From positions 62,001-126,000 of the forward strand of contig PHCZ01000008.1 of the NCBI GenBank assembly GCA_002840895.1: a stretch of DNA of 64,000 bases, read 5' to 3'. Position numbers and translations under genes: made by a program. Below, piece after piece: positions 50,091 to 59,982 of the stretch. The DNA comes from Bacteroidetes bacterium HGW-Bacteroidetes-8. Lineage in GTDB: Bacteria; Bacteroidota; Bacteroidia; Bacteroidales; UBA932. The notes under the pieces are model-generated. The model worked only from the letters and a program-made list of their open reading frames with translations, ran no database searches and was not told the origin of the DNA. Within the stretch, counting starts at the first letter, position 1. Every line of letters starts with the position of its first letter.

Positions 50091-52031
50091 ATGAGGAGAG
50101 TGATTTTATTGCTTTTGGTGTACATATACACCATAAGTGCTTTTTGTCAGAGCAATTCAGAGGGTGGTTCGCACCCTTTCGTGTTACAAATAATTGAGAG
50201 GATTATCTCGTTGGGAGATGAGACGGAAGATCCAAATGAGGAGTCGTTTGAGGAGTATGTTTACTATTTCTATAACCTTTTAGTAAGGCCGCTCAATATC
50301 AACACGGCAAAGCCCTCCTCCCTGGAGGAGCTGGTAATTCTCACCCCTTTTGAAATAGTTGCAATTACAACCTATATAAGAGATTATGGAGAGATACTCT
50401 CATTTGCAGAGTTACTTCTTATTCCAGGAGTCTCTCCGCAGAAGATGGAGATTCTAAAGCCTTTTATCTGCCTCTCTTCAAGTGGATTTAAGATTGAAAA
50501 CAATCTTTCGGGGAGATCTAAGATAATAATCAGGGGAGCTATTGTCCCACAAAAAAAAGAGGGCTATAAGCCAATTATAAGGGATGACTATATATCCAAT
50601 CCCAACAGCAGATATCTTGGCAACCCTATACACCTTTACGGACAGTACCGATACTCTCTTTCAGATAAAATTTCCGCTATGGTTACGTTAGAGAAGGATT
50701 CCGGGGAGAGGGGGTGTGACTTTCTATCCTGGAGTGCAACTGTTAAGAGTATCGGAATAGTTGAAAAACTGATTGTCGGGTCATATACTGCCAGATTTGG
50801 TCAGGGGCTGGTAATGTGGAACGCTTTTATTCCGGAATACTCCTGGGAGCCGGTTGCAAATATGAAGCGCGAGCAAGGGGTATCGCCACACGGTTCGGCA
50901 GACGAAAATTCTGCCTATAAAGGCATTGCAACCACATTAACTAAAGGTGCGCTCTCTTTTAGCATTATGGCATCTGCAAGGAGAGTAGACGCCAGGGTTA
51001 CTGAGATCGGATACACCTCTCTGCTTACCACAGGATTGCACAATACGCCACTGACCAGGGAGAGAAAAGGCTCTATGGGGGTTAATATGGCGGCCTTTAA
51101 TCTTGCTCTGTCATTAAAAAAGGTAAAGGTTGGAGTTACAATTAGCTCAGATTTCAAATCTCTTCCCTATGCAGGCAGAGACACTGTGCTTCTATTACGA
51201 GAGATGCAAGGGAGAAAACTCATCTCAAATGCAGGTGTAGATTGGAGGTTTATAAAAGGCAGAACGCTCTTATATGGAGAGCTCGCAATTGACAGGTGCT
51301 ATGCCAAGGGAGCAGTTACCGGATTGATTATAAATATGAAAAGCGGGATTGAGCTATCTCTTAGAGGCAAGTTAATAGAGAGGAGTTACAGGGCTCCGCA
51401 GAGCAATGTTTCTGGAGTAAATGGCTCCGGTATTTGGGCCCTGGGCACAGGATTAAAATACAAGCCCTTAGACAATATGACAATATTCTTTAAGGGGGAG
51501 ATTGCAGAGAGATATTTCAAACTCTCACTGATGGGTGAATATAGTTTAAAAAAAAATGTTAATCTGTCTCTAAGAGCTACTCTTAAGGGTACAAAAAGGG
51601 AGGCTAGAGCAGATATGAAAATTTTCAAAGGAGATAACTTCACAATGCATACCAGAGCAGATCTCTCCATAATTAAATATGAAAACAGAGAGACATATGG
51701 ATTTTACCTCCACAATGAGCTGATATTAAAATTATTTGAGACAAAAGTAGACCTCTCTGTAAGAGGTGCGTGGTTCAATGCTCAACAATGGGAAAACAGA
51801 ATCTACAGTTACGAGAGAGAGGTTCTCTACCAGTTCCGCACTACCGCTCTTTATGGAAAAGGTTTAAGGTACTATGTCAACCTAAAGTTGACTATAGGTG
51901 AGAGAACCAGCCTATGGTTGCGATACTCCTCAACAAGATATCTGGACAGAGATATTATAGGAGAGGGGCCTGAAAAAATTCAGGGCCCCTCTAAAGGCGA
52001 AGCCAAATTACAGCTGCAATATTGTTTCTAA
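50091..52031 (+). CDS. Helix-hairpin-helix/outer membrane barrel protein
   Basis: 646 residues with a Sec signal (ends SAFCQS). Residues about 60-125 form ComEA-like HhH units (PLNINTAKPSSLEELVILTP and ELLLIPGVSPQKMEIL). From about 150 to the end the chain alternates hydrophobic and polar residues with many short beta-strand pairs, as in an outer membrane beta barrel. It may combine DNA or protein binding in the periplasm with an outer membrane channel. I know of no established function. The ribosome binding site GGAG lies 5 nt before the ATG. Confidence 0.72.
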   Translation: MRRVILLLLVYIYTISAFCQSNSEGGSHPFVLQIIERIISLGDETEDPNEESFEEYVYYFYNLLVRPLNINTAKPSSLEELVILTPFEIVAITTYIRDYGEILSFAELLLIPGVSPQKMEILKPFICLSSSGFKIENNLSGRSKIIIRGAIVPQKKEGYKPIIRDDYISNPNSRYLGNPIHLYGQYRYSLSDKISAMVTLEKDSGERGCDFLSWSATVKSIGIVEKLIVGSYTARFGQGLVMWNAFIPEYSWEPVANMKREQGVSPHGSADENSAYKGIATTLTKGALSFSIMASARRVDARVTEIGYTSLLTTGLHNTPLTRERKGSMGVNMAAFNLALSLKKVKVGVTISSDFKSLPYAGRDTVLLLREMQGRKLISNAGVDWRFIKGRTLLYGELAIDRCYAKGAVTGLIINMKSGIELSLRGKLIERSYRAPQSNVSGVNGSGIWALGTGLKYKPLDNMTIFFKGEIAERYFKLSLMGEYSLKKNVNLSLRATLKGTKREARADMKIFKGDNFTMHTRADLSIIKYENRETYGFYLHNELILKLFETKVDLSVRGAWFNAQQWENRIYSYEREVLYQFRTTALYGKGLRYYVNLKLTIGERTSLWLRYSSTRYLDRDIIGEGPEKIQGPSKGEAKLQLQYCF

Positions 52032-53644
52032 ATCTCTCGGATCTTAATCTTGGTTCCAGGCATAATCTTACTCTTTTTAGTGAATCCGTTCAACTTCATT
52101 ATATCATCCAGACTTACCCCCTCAAATCTTTTCGAAATGTCCCAGAGAGTATCCCCTTTTTTGATAGTGTACATTTCGTATTTCCCGGATTTTGTAGTTG
52201 TTGGAGAATTTGATGCAGATGAGGTTGAAGTTGATTTAGGTGCGTTTGCTGTATAAATTACTAGTCTCTGTTTAGGTCTGATTACTGTTTTTATGCCATT
52301 CCAGGCCTGAATATCTGCTACACGTACCCTGTATCTCTCTGCAATATGGCTTAGAGTCTCTCCGGATTTAACTGTATGTGTCACCGAAGCTCGTTGAGAT
52401 GTTACAGCAGCTTTACTCTCATTATATACTATAGGGTTAAAATAGAGGCTATCTTTGTAGGTGTATATGTCTCTCTCTCTCTCAATAAATGAGGCTGTGT
52501 GATTGTAAGGTAGTCTTAAAATATTACCTCTGTCGTTACCTGGTATAATTTCATTTATATACTGAGGATTATGATCACTTATCTCCTCTTTAGAGATTCC
52601 AATAAGCTCTGCTATCTGCCCAAAATGGAGAGGTCTGTTAATAACAAATGTATCGATATGCGCAGGCATCGATATCATCATAGGGGCAATACGATGCTCT
52701 TTATAGTAGTGCATTGTATAGAGAGCAGCAACGAACGATGGAACATAACCTCTTGTCTCTCTTGGAAGATATGGGTAAATTGTCCAGAAATCCCGAGATC
52801 CGCCTGCTCTGCGAATGGCCTTGTTCACATTTCCGGGGCCACAATTATAGGAGGCAATAGCAAGCATCCAATCGCCAAAAATGGTGTATGAATCCCTAAG
52901 ATATTTAGCTGCAGCGTGTCCTGAGGCAATAGGGTCTAGTCTCTCGTCTACATATGAGTCTATCCGTAAATTGTACTGAAGAGCAGTACGATACATAAAT
53001 TGCCACATACCCTTTGCCTTGACTCTGGAGACAGCTCTGGGGTTGAGAGCCGACTCAATTATAGCCATTATTTTTAGCTCTTTAGGGAGGTCATACTCAT
53101 CAAAAATCTCTTCAAACTGAGGCATATAGTATCCCCATAGACCCAATATTGCATCTACCTTGTTGGGTATTCTTTGTGTGTAGTAGATGATGTGATTTTT
53201 TACTATATTGTTGTAAGGCAGAGGTATAAAGGAGTTAATTGCTTTAAGCCTTGCAATATATACCGAATCAGGTATATCCGATGTGAGATTATCACTCTCA
53301 AGGTTAATGATTGAGCCGTCATCAAGGGTTAAATTCTTTTGAAGATACCAAACACTCAAAAGACTATCGGTAGAGAGAACAGGCTCCGGATCTATAAAAT
53401 CCTCACTATCGAAGAAGCTTAAGCCTCCGGGATTAATTGAGTCGTTTGTGCCTACAGAGTCAATTATAGGAATTGATCCGGCCTCAAGCTCCACTTTAAG
53501 AGAGTCAATTACTCTTTTCATTTTCGCAATCTCCAGTGTAAGAGACTCTCTTGAGGGTCTTTTTTTGAAGAATTGTCCCTGAGCTGTCTGGAATGTTAGC
53601 AACAAAGCGGAAGTGAACAGTATAAATAGTATAGTTTTTCTCAT
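52028..53644 (-). CDS. Membrane-bound lytic transglycosylase with two LysM domains (MltD-like)
   Basis: 538 residues. Sec signal (about 1-23), an N-terminal helical part, then an SLT domain with the catalytic Glu in AIIESALNPRAVS, MWQFMYRTA and ASYNCGPGNV. Two LysM repeats end the protein: THTVKSGETLSHIAERYRV and MYTIKKGDTLWDISKRF. Cleaves peptidoglycan glycan strands. Last gene of parA-parB-DUF5683-mltD. A Ser/Thr-rich linker joins the LysMs. Confidence 0.93.
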   Translation of the reverse strand: MRKTILFILFTSALLLTFQTAQGQFFKKRPSRESLTLEIAKMKRVIDSLKVELEAGSIPIIDSVGTNDSINPGGLSFFDSEDFIDPEPVLSTDSLLSVWYLQKNLTLDDGSIINLESDNLTSDIPDSVYIARLKAINSFIPLPYNNIVKNHIIYYTQRIPNKVDAILGLWGYYMPQFEEIFDEYDLPKELKIMAIIESALNPRAVSRVKAKGMWQFMYRTALQYNLRIDSYVDERLDPIASGHAAAKYLRDSYTIFGDWMLAIASYNCGPGNVNKAIRRAGGSRDFWTIYPYLPRETRGYVPSFVAALYTMHYYKEHRIAPMMISMPAHIDTFVINRPLHFGQIAELIGISKEEISDHNPQYINEIIPGNDRGNILRLPYNHTASFIERERDIYTYKDSLYFNPIVYNESKAAVTSQRASVTHTVKSGETLSHIAERYRVRVADIQAWNGIKTVIRPKQRLVIYTANAPKSTSTSSASNSPTTTKSGKYEMYTIKKGDTLWDISKRFEGVSLDDIMKLNGFTKKSKIMPGTKIKIREI

Positions 53645-53650
53645 CGTCTG

Positions 53651-54577
53651 TTAAAAGTTTAATTTAAGATTGAACCCGACCATAGGGCCACTGTTGTTTG
53701 TAAACTGAGGAGCTACAGGCATTATGATACCGGGGAAGAGAGATGCAGAGAGATCTTCACTTACATCAAAATCCTGGAAGTGGGCGAATACATTTGCATC
53801 GATAATGTTTAGAGCATATACAAATACCCCTGCAAGAATGGAGTAGTCACGAAACCTGCGGTAGGTGTCCTTGTAGTACTTCATCGTCTGAGCATTGAAT
53901 TTTCCTGCTAATGGAGAGTCCGGATTACTGGTCTCGTAGTATAGGTACTTATACCTCTGGAATTGAGAGTTATTGGATGATATAAAATAACCAACCGTTA
54001 TGATTCCCCCATAAATTATAGGAATTTTCCAGTAATCCCCATTGTAGTACTGACCCAACCCCGGCAGCATAGCGGAGTACAAAGAGGCTCTTGCCGGAAG
54101 AACATCTTTATGATAGCGGAAATTTTTAACTCCATCCAATACAGAGCCCCAGTAGGAGAGGGCAGCACCCAGATATAGAAGATCTCTGGTGTTTCTGTCT
54201 CTCTGCAATCCGGTGCTTTGCCAGGCAATGTTACTTCTGTAACCCGCAAAAAGAAACCCTCCCACAGATGCATAAACAACAGGTATTTTCCAATACTCTT
54301 TGTTGTAGAGCTGGGCACTTCCGGGAATGATAAATGAACCCGCCCACATTCGCGTTATGTTCATACTATCTTTTCCTGCAAGACTCTTGAAATATCTTCT
54401 TAGTGGATAGGGCTCTCTCTTTACCCCTGCTACTCCGGTTGTATCATCTGTCTGTTGATTCTGATTCTGGTTTGAACCAGGAGGTCCCAGCTGTTTAATC
54501 TGAACCGGAAATTGAGCAATTGCCAAACAAGGTATGAGCATTAAGGCAAAAAGCGCTATATAGGGGCGAAACTTCAT
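53651..54577 (-). CDS. DUF5683 membrane-associated protein
   Basis: 308 residues with a signal peptide (ends AIAQ). A region of about 100-260 contains paired hydrophobic segments (SAQLYNKEYWKIPVVYASVGGF and QYYNGDYWKIPIIYGG), an internal repeat of the DUF5683 family, each with a G.....(D/E)YWKIP motif. The Bacteroidota family sits between parB and a lytic transglycosylase in many genomes; function unknown, perhaps envelope linked. Gap to mltD is 6 nt. Confidence 0.82.
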   Translation of the reverse strand: MKFRPYIALFALMLIPCLAIAQFPVQIKQLGPPGSNQNQNQQTDDTTGVAGVKREPYPLRRYFKSLAGKDSMNITRMWAGSFIIPGSAQLYNKEYWKIPVVYASVGGFLFAGYRSNIAWQSTGLQRDRNTRDLLYLGAALSYWGSVLDGVKNFRYHKDVLPARASLYSAMLPGLGQYYNGDYWKIPIIYGGIITVGYFISSNNSQFQRYKYLYYETSNPDSPLAGKFNAQTMKYYKDTYRRFRDYSILAGVFVYALNIIDANVFAHFQDFDVSEDLSASLFPGIIMPVAPQFTNNSGPMVGFNLKLNF

Positions 54578-54585
54578 AATCAGTA

Positions 54586-55494
54586 TTAAAGATTTGTTTT
54601 CTCAATGGCGTTAATAAAGTTAATCACCTCTTTGTCCCCATTGAAACGGATTGTTATTGAGCCTGTTCCGTTTTTTTCGTCTCTTTTTAAACTGATATTA
54701 TTATTAAAATACTTACCCAGAAAATCCAATAGTCTGAAATAGGACTCATCTAAATCTTGATTAAGATCTTCGCTGCTCTTTTTCTCTGTCCGTTCCTGAA
54801 GCATCTTTCTTACCTTCTCCTCTATCTGTCTTACGGAGAGATCCTGCTCAATAATTGCATTACACAGTTTAAGCTGTTTTTTTGCACTATCTATTGAAAG
54901 CAGAGCTCTTGCGTGCCCCATTGTAATTTTTTTTGCTCTTATTGCGAGCTGAATTTCGGCAGGTAATTTTAAAAGACGCAGATAATTGGTAACAGTTGCC
55001 CTCTTTTTCCCAACTCTCTCTGCCATCTCCTCCTGAGTGAGACTGCACTCCTCAATCAATCTTTGGAAACTCAGAGCAACCTCAATTGAATCGAGGTTCT
55101 CCCGCTGGATATTCTCTACGATTGCCATCTCCAGCATCCCCTGGTCATCTGCTTTTCGTATATAGGCAGGAATTTGTGTAAGTCCTGCTATTATTGCAGC
55201 ACGAAAACGACGCTCACCACTGATAATCTGATATTTCCCGTTTTCTGACAACCTAACTGTTATTGGTTGAATAAGTCCCAGGGTCTTGATTGACTCTGCA
55301 AGCTCTTCTAGAAGGTCAATGTCAAAACTGCTTCTGGGCTGAAAAGGGTTTGCCTCAATTGAATCCATCGGGATTTCGGAGATTGATGCAGGAGTAGACT
55401 CTGAGTATGGAACAACAGAGCCATTCAGGTTCAGGTTGTCGATATCGGATATCAGGGCTCCCAACCCCCTTCCCAAGGCAGATTTTTTCATCAT
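54586..55494 (-). CDS. parB: Chromosome partitioning protein ParB
   Basis: 302 residues. The CTPase/clamp motifs NPFQPR and [10 protein letters not shown] are visible, followed by the KorB-type HTH ([27 protein letters not shown]) and a C-terminal dimerisation region. It binds parS sites and spreads along DNA as a CTP-driven sliding clamp. Its ATG overlaps the parA stop by 4 nt. Confidence 0.96.
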   Translation of the reverse strand: MMKKSALGRGLGALISDIDNLNLNGSVVPYSESTPASISEIPMDSIEANPFQPRSSFDIDLLEELAESIKTLGLIQPITVRLSENGKYQIISGERRFRAAIIAGLTQIPAYIRKADDQGMLEMAIVENIQRENLDSIEVALSFQRLIEECSLTQEEMAERVGKKRATVTNYLRLLKLPAEIQLAIRAKKITMGHARALLSIDSAKKQLKLCNAIIEQDLSVRQIEEKVRKMLQERTEKKSSEDLNQDLDESYFRLLDFLGKYFNNNISLKRDEKNGTGSITIRFNGDKEVINFINAIEKTNL

Positions 55495-56261
55495 TGTGAA
55501 TTATTTTTTAGGATCTCTCGTGCAAGGTTAAGATAGTTGTTTGTACCGGCAGAGAGTGCATCGTGCAGAATTACCGGCTTTCCGTGTGATGGGGCCTCTG
55601 TCAGACGTACATTTCTCTGAATTACAGTTTTGAAAACCATTTCATTAAAATGATTTCTAACCTCATCTACCACAAGATTGGAGTGTCTGGTGCGACTGTC
55701 AAACATTGTAAGAAGGAAACCCTCAATCTTAAGAGATGTGTTGAGTCTGTTCTGTACAAGCTTTATTGTGTTTAGCAGTTTTCCCAGCCCCTCTAGTGCA
55801 AAGTACTCACACTGAACCGGAATCAGAACAGAGTCTGCAGCAGAGAGGGAGTTGATTGTTATTATGCCAAGTGAGGGAGAGCAGTCGATTATTATGTAAT
55901 CAAACTGGTCCTTTAGTGGTTCAAGAGCTTTTTTAAGTACCAGCTCTCGTTCCGGAATATTGAGCATCTCTATTTCTGCACCTACAAGGTTTATATGGGA
56001 GGGGGCAAGACTTAAACCGGAGATTTCTGTACTGAGAAGGATGTCGTCAATTCTTACACTACCTATAAGAGTTTCATAAAGCGTTAACTTAGATGTGGAG
56101 TCGGGGTCAAAGTTTAGACCTGAGGTTGAATTTGCCTGAGGATCTGCATCTACCAAAAGCACCTTTTTCTCCATCACAGCAAGAGAAGCAGAAAGATTTA
56201 TTGCGGTGGTTGTCTTTCCAACCCCCCCTTTCTGGTTAGCTATAGCAATTATTTTTCCCAT
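55491..56261 (-). CDS. parA: Chromosome partitioning ATPase ParA (Soj)
   Basis: 256 residues from the ATG at 56261 (the longer start adds 11 residues with no family match and falls near the promoter). Deviant Walker [17 protein letters not shown] at about residues 8-23 and DADPQANST are the ParA signature. Drives movement of the parS-ParB complex. Promoter box at 56303-56296. Confidence 0.96.
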   Translation of the reverse strand: MGKIIAIANQKGGVGKTTTAINLSASLAVMEKKVLLVDADPQANSTSGLNFDPDSTSKLTLYETLIGSVRIDDILLSTEISGLSLAPSHINLVGAEIEMLNIPERELVLKKALEPLKDQFDYIIIDCSPSLGIITINSLSAADSVLIPVQCEYFALEGLGKLLNTIKLVQNRLNTSLKIEGFLLTMFDSRTRHSNLVVDEVRNHFNEMVFKTVIQRNVRLTEAPSHGKPVILHDALSAGTNNYLNLAREILKNNSQ

Positions 56262-56295
56262 ATATTTATTTAGAGTATTATCTGAGTCAATCACG

Positions 56296-56303
56296 CAAAT
56301 TTA
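56296..56303 (-). promoter_or_regulatory. Predicted -7 box for the par operon
   Basis: The minus strand reads TAAATTTG, perfect TAnnTTTG match, 34 nt before the ATG at 56261, so the par operon does not depend on the priA transcript. Confidence 0.6.
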
Positions 56304-56354
56304 CAAAATCTTTTTTAGCAACAGCCAATTTTAAGTGGCCTTGATAAAAAAGAA

Positions 56355-58355
56355 TCAGAGAGGGTCTGAATCGAAAAAAATTTTAACCCCCTTACCTTGC
56401 GCCTTAAGTAGCTCTTCAACACCTTCGGTAATTTTTCTCTTAACCGAAGTTATCTCACTCTTTCTGGATAATTTTATCCAGATGTTTAAAATATAATCAC
56501 CTCGAAGCCGATCAACCGGAGGAGGAAAGGGTCCTGTAAAGTTTGAAGCTCCCCATTGCGGAAGAAGGCGGGAGACAGATTGGGCAAATTTATCAATATT
56601 GAATTGGTTACTACCTTTAATTACAATTTTTATCAATCTTGTAAAGGGAGGGTATTCAAATTCACCCCGCTGCTCAAGCTCTGTTGCAATGTTACTTTTA
56701 CTCTGCTCAAACTGTCGATAAATTTTGTTTTCCGGTTGTGCTGTCTGAACTATTATGTGACTCTTGTTATATCTTCTTCCACCTCGTCCGGCAAGTTGTA
56801 CTAACATCTGCATAGCCCTTTCTGAGGATCTGAAATCTTCTACTGCAAACATACTGTCTGCCTGGACCAGTAGGATTAGGGTAAGTTTTTCAAAATCAAA
56901 ACCTTTGCTAATCATTTGGGTTCCAACTAATATATCTATCTCGCCACTGGCAAAATCGCGCAAAATTTTAGCCTCTTCGCTTTTACGTGCAGTGGTCTCC
57001 GCGTCAAATCTGGCAACTCTTGCCTGAGGAAAGAGTCCCCTTATCTGCTCCTCAATCATCTCGGTTCCGCACCCTCTCTCCTTTAAGCCAGGCTTGCCGC
57101 ATATTGTGCAAATTGGTGTGAATCTTCTGGAGTAGTCACAGTAATGGCAGGAGAGAGTACCCCTGTTTTTATGATAACTCATTGTTACATTACAATGAAG
57201 ACAATGAGGGATATCACCGCAATATATACACTGAACAAGTGGAGAGTAGGAGCGTCTGTTTCTGAAGATAAGTGTCTGCTCTCCCTTAGAGAGCCTCTCT
57301 CTAATCTCATCAAGAGCAGTTTGAGAGAAAAGTCCCTCCATTTTTCCTCTCTTCTGCTCCCGGATAGTATCAATTATAGCTACAGAGGGGATATGATCTC
57401 CATAGAATTTTTCCTTTAACTCTACAAGCGAGTATCTTCCTGAATGAGAGTTATAAATACTCTCAAGAGAGGGGGTGGCAGAGCCCAGCACAACACCGGC
57501 AGAGTGTATTTTGGAGAGCATAAGTGCCGAATCTCTTCCGTTATACCTTGGTGCTGGTTCACTCTGTTTATAGGAGGAGTCGTGCTCTTCATCAACAATA
57601 ATAATTCCTAAATTACTGAAAGGCAGGAAAACAGAGGAGCGTAAACCCAGCAGAATATAGGGATTGTTGCTCGCCTTAACTCTGTTATATATATCTCTTC
57701 TCACAGCGGAGCTCTGTTTTGAGTGATACACCAGAAGGTCACCTCCAAAAATTTTGCTCAACCGTTGACTCAGTTGGCGACTTAGTGCAATTTCGGGAAC
57801 CATTATTAGAACATTCTCTCCTCTACTATGCGCCCTATATGCAAGCTGGATATATATTTCGGTCTTGCCGGAGCCAGTTACCCCCTTTAAGAGTGTCGGC
57901 ATCTTTGTTTTGATATTCTTCTCTATCTGCAACATCGCCTCCTGTTGAGCAGTTGAGAGCTTAGAGGGCCCCTCAACAACAGTTGCAGATCGAATCGTTT
58001 TTTTTCGTTTCAGTAGGGTTGTCTTTGCCAAAGGCTCCGGGAAGGCAGCTTTATAAACTTCACCTATAGTACACATATAGTATTCTGCAATCCATTTCCA
58101 GAATTCAATCTCCATCTGAGATGCTCCTGATATTGGCTCCACAGACTCAATCTCCTTAATCTCTCCTTTAAAGTGTGGCGGTTCATTGGTAATAAACTCA
58201 ATTACAGCAGTATATATGCTACCGGAGAAGGGCACCTTTACAAAAGATCCCCTCTGCAGAGTTTTTATAAGTGGCTCAGGTACAATATAGGTAACATCCA
58301 TTGTTATACGCAACGGTAGTATTACTCGGGCATAGGTGTTTGATTTGGATACCAT
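56355..58355 (-). CDS. priA: Primosomal protein N' (PriA) with shortened winged-helix region
   Basis: 666 residues. N-terminal 3' DNA-binding domain (about 5-105), then helicase motifs: Walker A GVTGSGKTE (about 158-166), DEEH, GSATPS, and the zinc-binding cysteines CIYC/CLHC/CHYC/CTIC. E. coli PriA is 732 residues with Walker A near 225; here it starts about 65 residues earlier because the winged-helix segment between the 3' binding domain and helicase is largely missing. Restarts stalled forks. It follows ispH by 7 nt. Confidence 0.93.
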   Translation of the reverse strand: MVSKSNTYARVILPLRITMDVTYIVPEPLIKTLQRGSFVKVPFSGSIYTAVIEFITNEPPHFKGEIKEIESVEPISGASQMEIEFWKWIAEYYMCTIGEVYKAAFPEPLAKTTLLKRKKTIRSATVVEGPSKLSTAQQEAMLQIEKNIKTKMPTLLKGVTGSGKTEIYIQLAYRAHSRGENVLIMVPEIALSRQLSQRLSKIFGGDLLVYHSKQSSAVRRDIYNRVKASNNPYILLGLRSSVFLPFSNLGIIIVDEEHDSSYKQSEPAPRYNGRDSALMLSKIHSAGVVLGSATPSLESIYNSHSGRYSLVELKEKFYGDHIPSVAIIDTIREQKRGKMEGLFSQTALDEIRERLSKGEQTLIFRNRRSYSPLVQCIYCGDIPHCLHCNVTMSYHKNRGTLSCHYCDYSRRFTPICTICGKPGLKERGCGTEMIEEQIRGLFPQARVARFDAETTARKSEEAKILRDFASGEIDILVGTQMISKGFDFEKLTLILLVQADSMFAVEDFRSSERAMQMLVQLAGRGGRRYNKSHIIVQTAQPENKIYRQFEQSKSNIATELEQRGEFEYPPFTRLIKIVIKGSNQFNIDKFAQSVSRLLPQWGASNFTGPFPPPVDRLRGDYILNIWIKLSRKSEITSVKRKITEGVEELLKAQGKGVKIFFDSDPL

Positions 58356-58362
58356 ACCTGTG

Positions 58363-59238
58363 TTAAAATTCTCTTATTTTTTTTGCTACCTCTTCAAGCT
58401 GCCACATAGGAGTTGAGGTAGCCCCGCAAATACCCACCGAGTCTCCCGGACTAAACCAGGATAGTTCAATATCCGAAATAGATTCAATCTTAAACGACCT
58501 TGGATTCACAGATAAGCAGGTCTCATAGAGAACCTTCCCATTCGAACTCTCACGTCCGCTTACGAATATTATTACAGAATGTTTCGTTGAAAAAAGTTTA
58601 AGGTGAGGGTGTCGAGAAGAGACCTGTCTGCAAATTGTGTTATGCGATGTAAATCGCTCTAATGAACCTCCCTGTTCAACAATTCTCCTCTTTATACTGA
58701 AGATGAGCTCCGAATACTCACCTGGGTCTTTCGTGGTCTGAGAGAATATCATTACCGGGTTCTTAAAATTGACAATAGAGAGATCTTTTTCGTCCTCAAC
58801 TACTATGGCATCACCATTTACCTGCCCAACCAATCCGTTAACCTCTGCGTGCCCTCTCTTTCCAAAAATCAGTATAGTTCCGCCAACTTTTTTAATCTCT
58901 TTATAACCTGTACGGATTCTCTCCTGAAGCTTCAGAACCACGGGACAGGTACAATCCATTATGTTAAGCCCCTTTTGTGCTGCCAATTCGTAGGTTGCAG
59001 GTGGCTCACCGTGAGCCCGGATAAATAGAACAGAACTCTTCAGATTGTCTATCATAGTGTGATCAACCACCTCCATCCCAAGCTCTTTGAGCCTTGAGAG
59101 CTCTGTATTATTGTGAACAATGGCCCCCAGAGAGTAGATCTTTTCATTGCTCTTAAGGAAGTTTTCTGCCTCTTTAATAGCTTTTATAACTCCATAACAA
59201 AAACCTGATTTACTATCAACCTCTACGGTTAACCCCAT
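58363..59238 (-). CDS. ispH: 4-hydroxy-3-methylbut-2-enyl diphosphate reductase IspH
   Basis: 291 residues from the ATG at 59238, where the family starts (LTVEVDS, GFCYGV). The [4Fe-4S] cysteines are in GFCYGV, DCTCPVV and GICGATSTP. Last step of the MEP isoprenoid route. Overlaps the end of cmk by 10 nt. Often shares an operon with cmk. Confidence 0.95.
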   Translation of the reverse strand: MGLTVEVDSKSGFCYGVIKAIKEAENFLKSNEKIYSLGAIVHNNTELSRLKELGMEVVDHTMIDNLKSSVLFIRAHGEPPATYELAAQKGLNIMDCTCPVVLKLQERIRTGYKEIKKVGGTILIFGKRGHAEVNGLVGQVNGDAIVVEDEKDLSIVNFKNPVMIFSQTTKDPGEYSELIFSIKRRIVEQGGSLERFTSHNTICRQVSSRHPHLKLFSTKHSVIIFVSGRESSNGKVLYETCLSVNPRSFKIESISDIELSWFSPGDSVGICGATSTPMWQLEEVAKKIREF

Positions 59239-59924
59239 CTTTGCGATATTATCTTCTCTATCCATACCATCTCATCTTCTTGCGTCATATCACTATTGTC
59301 CAGAAAGAGAGCATCCTCTGCTCTTCTAAGGGGAGCAGTCTCCCTGTTTTCATCCATATAGTCCCTCTCAATTACATTTGAGAGAACATCTTCGTAATGA
59401 GCCTCTTCTCCACGCGCAACTAACTCCTTGTAACGTCTCATTGCTCTAACCTGAGGATCTGCTGTCATAAAGATCTTAAGATCTGCATCCGGGAATACAA
59501 CAGTTCCTATATCCCTCCCATCCATAACAACTCCTCTTTTTTTACCGTACTCTTTTAAAATGGAGTCAACAAACTCTCTAACTGCAGGGATAGATGCAAA
59601 AATACTTACTCTCCCGGCAACCTCAAGAGTACGAATCTCTCTCTCAATATTCTCTCCGTTAAGGTAGAGTTCGCTACCCCCCCCGGTGGCAGACGGTAGA
59701 AAACGAATATCTGTTCGCAAAAGCTCACTCTTGAGTTTTTCCACATCAATTTCCAAAAGGTTATCCCCAAAACCGGCCCTTAGTGCCGCAAGGGTAACAC
59801 CTCTGTATAGAGCACCGGTGTCTACATAAATGAGGCCGTAGCGAGCAGCAACCTTTTTGGCAAAAGTGCTTTTACCTGTGGATGAGTGGCCGTCTACAGC
59901 TATGATAATGTCTCGTCTGTTCAT
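59229..59924 (-). CDS. cmk: Cytidylate kinase
   Basis: 231 residues from the ATG at 59924. The P-loop AVDGHSSTGKST, VMDGRDIGTVVFP and DNSDMT are visible. The longer frame reaching 60062 would overlap the divergent phosphatase gene. First gene of cmk-ispH-priA. Phosphorylates CMP and dCMP. Confidence 0.95.
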   Translation of the reverse strand: MNRRDIIIAVDGHSSTGKSTFAKKVAARYGLIYVDTGALYRGVTLAALRAGFGDNLLEIDVEKLKSELLRTDIRFLPSATGGGSELYLNGENIEREIRTLEVAGRVSIFASIPAVREFVDSILKEYGKKRGVVMDGRDIGTVVFPDADLKIFMTADPQVRAMRRYKELVARGEEAHYEDVLSNVIERDYMDENRETAPLRRAEDALFLDNSDMTQEDEMVWIEKIISQRWG

Positions 59925-59938
59925 AATTATACAATAAA

Positions 59939-59946
59939 CAAACATA
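59939..59946 (-). promoter_or_regulatory. Predicted -7 box for cmk-ispH-priA
   Basis: The minus strand reads TATGTTTG, perfect TAnnTTTG match, 14 nt before the ATG, giving a leader of about 9 nt. Confidence 0.55.
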
Positions 59947-59959
59947 CACAAAAAAGGAT

Positions 59960-59967
59960 TATCTTTG
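59960..59967 (+). promoter_or_regulatory. Predicted -7 box for the Ppx/GppA gene
   Basis: TATCTTTG, perfect TAnnTTTG match, 15 nt before the ATG at 59983; it excludes the TTG start at 59965 that lies within the box. Confidence 0.6.
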
Positions 59968-59982
59968 AAAAAATTATTTTTG

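Noticed and set aside
56303-56354. Terminator after priA
   Set aside because: A GCCA/TGGC stem of four pairs is too weak to call.
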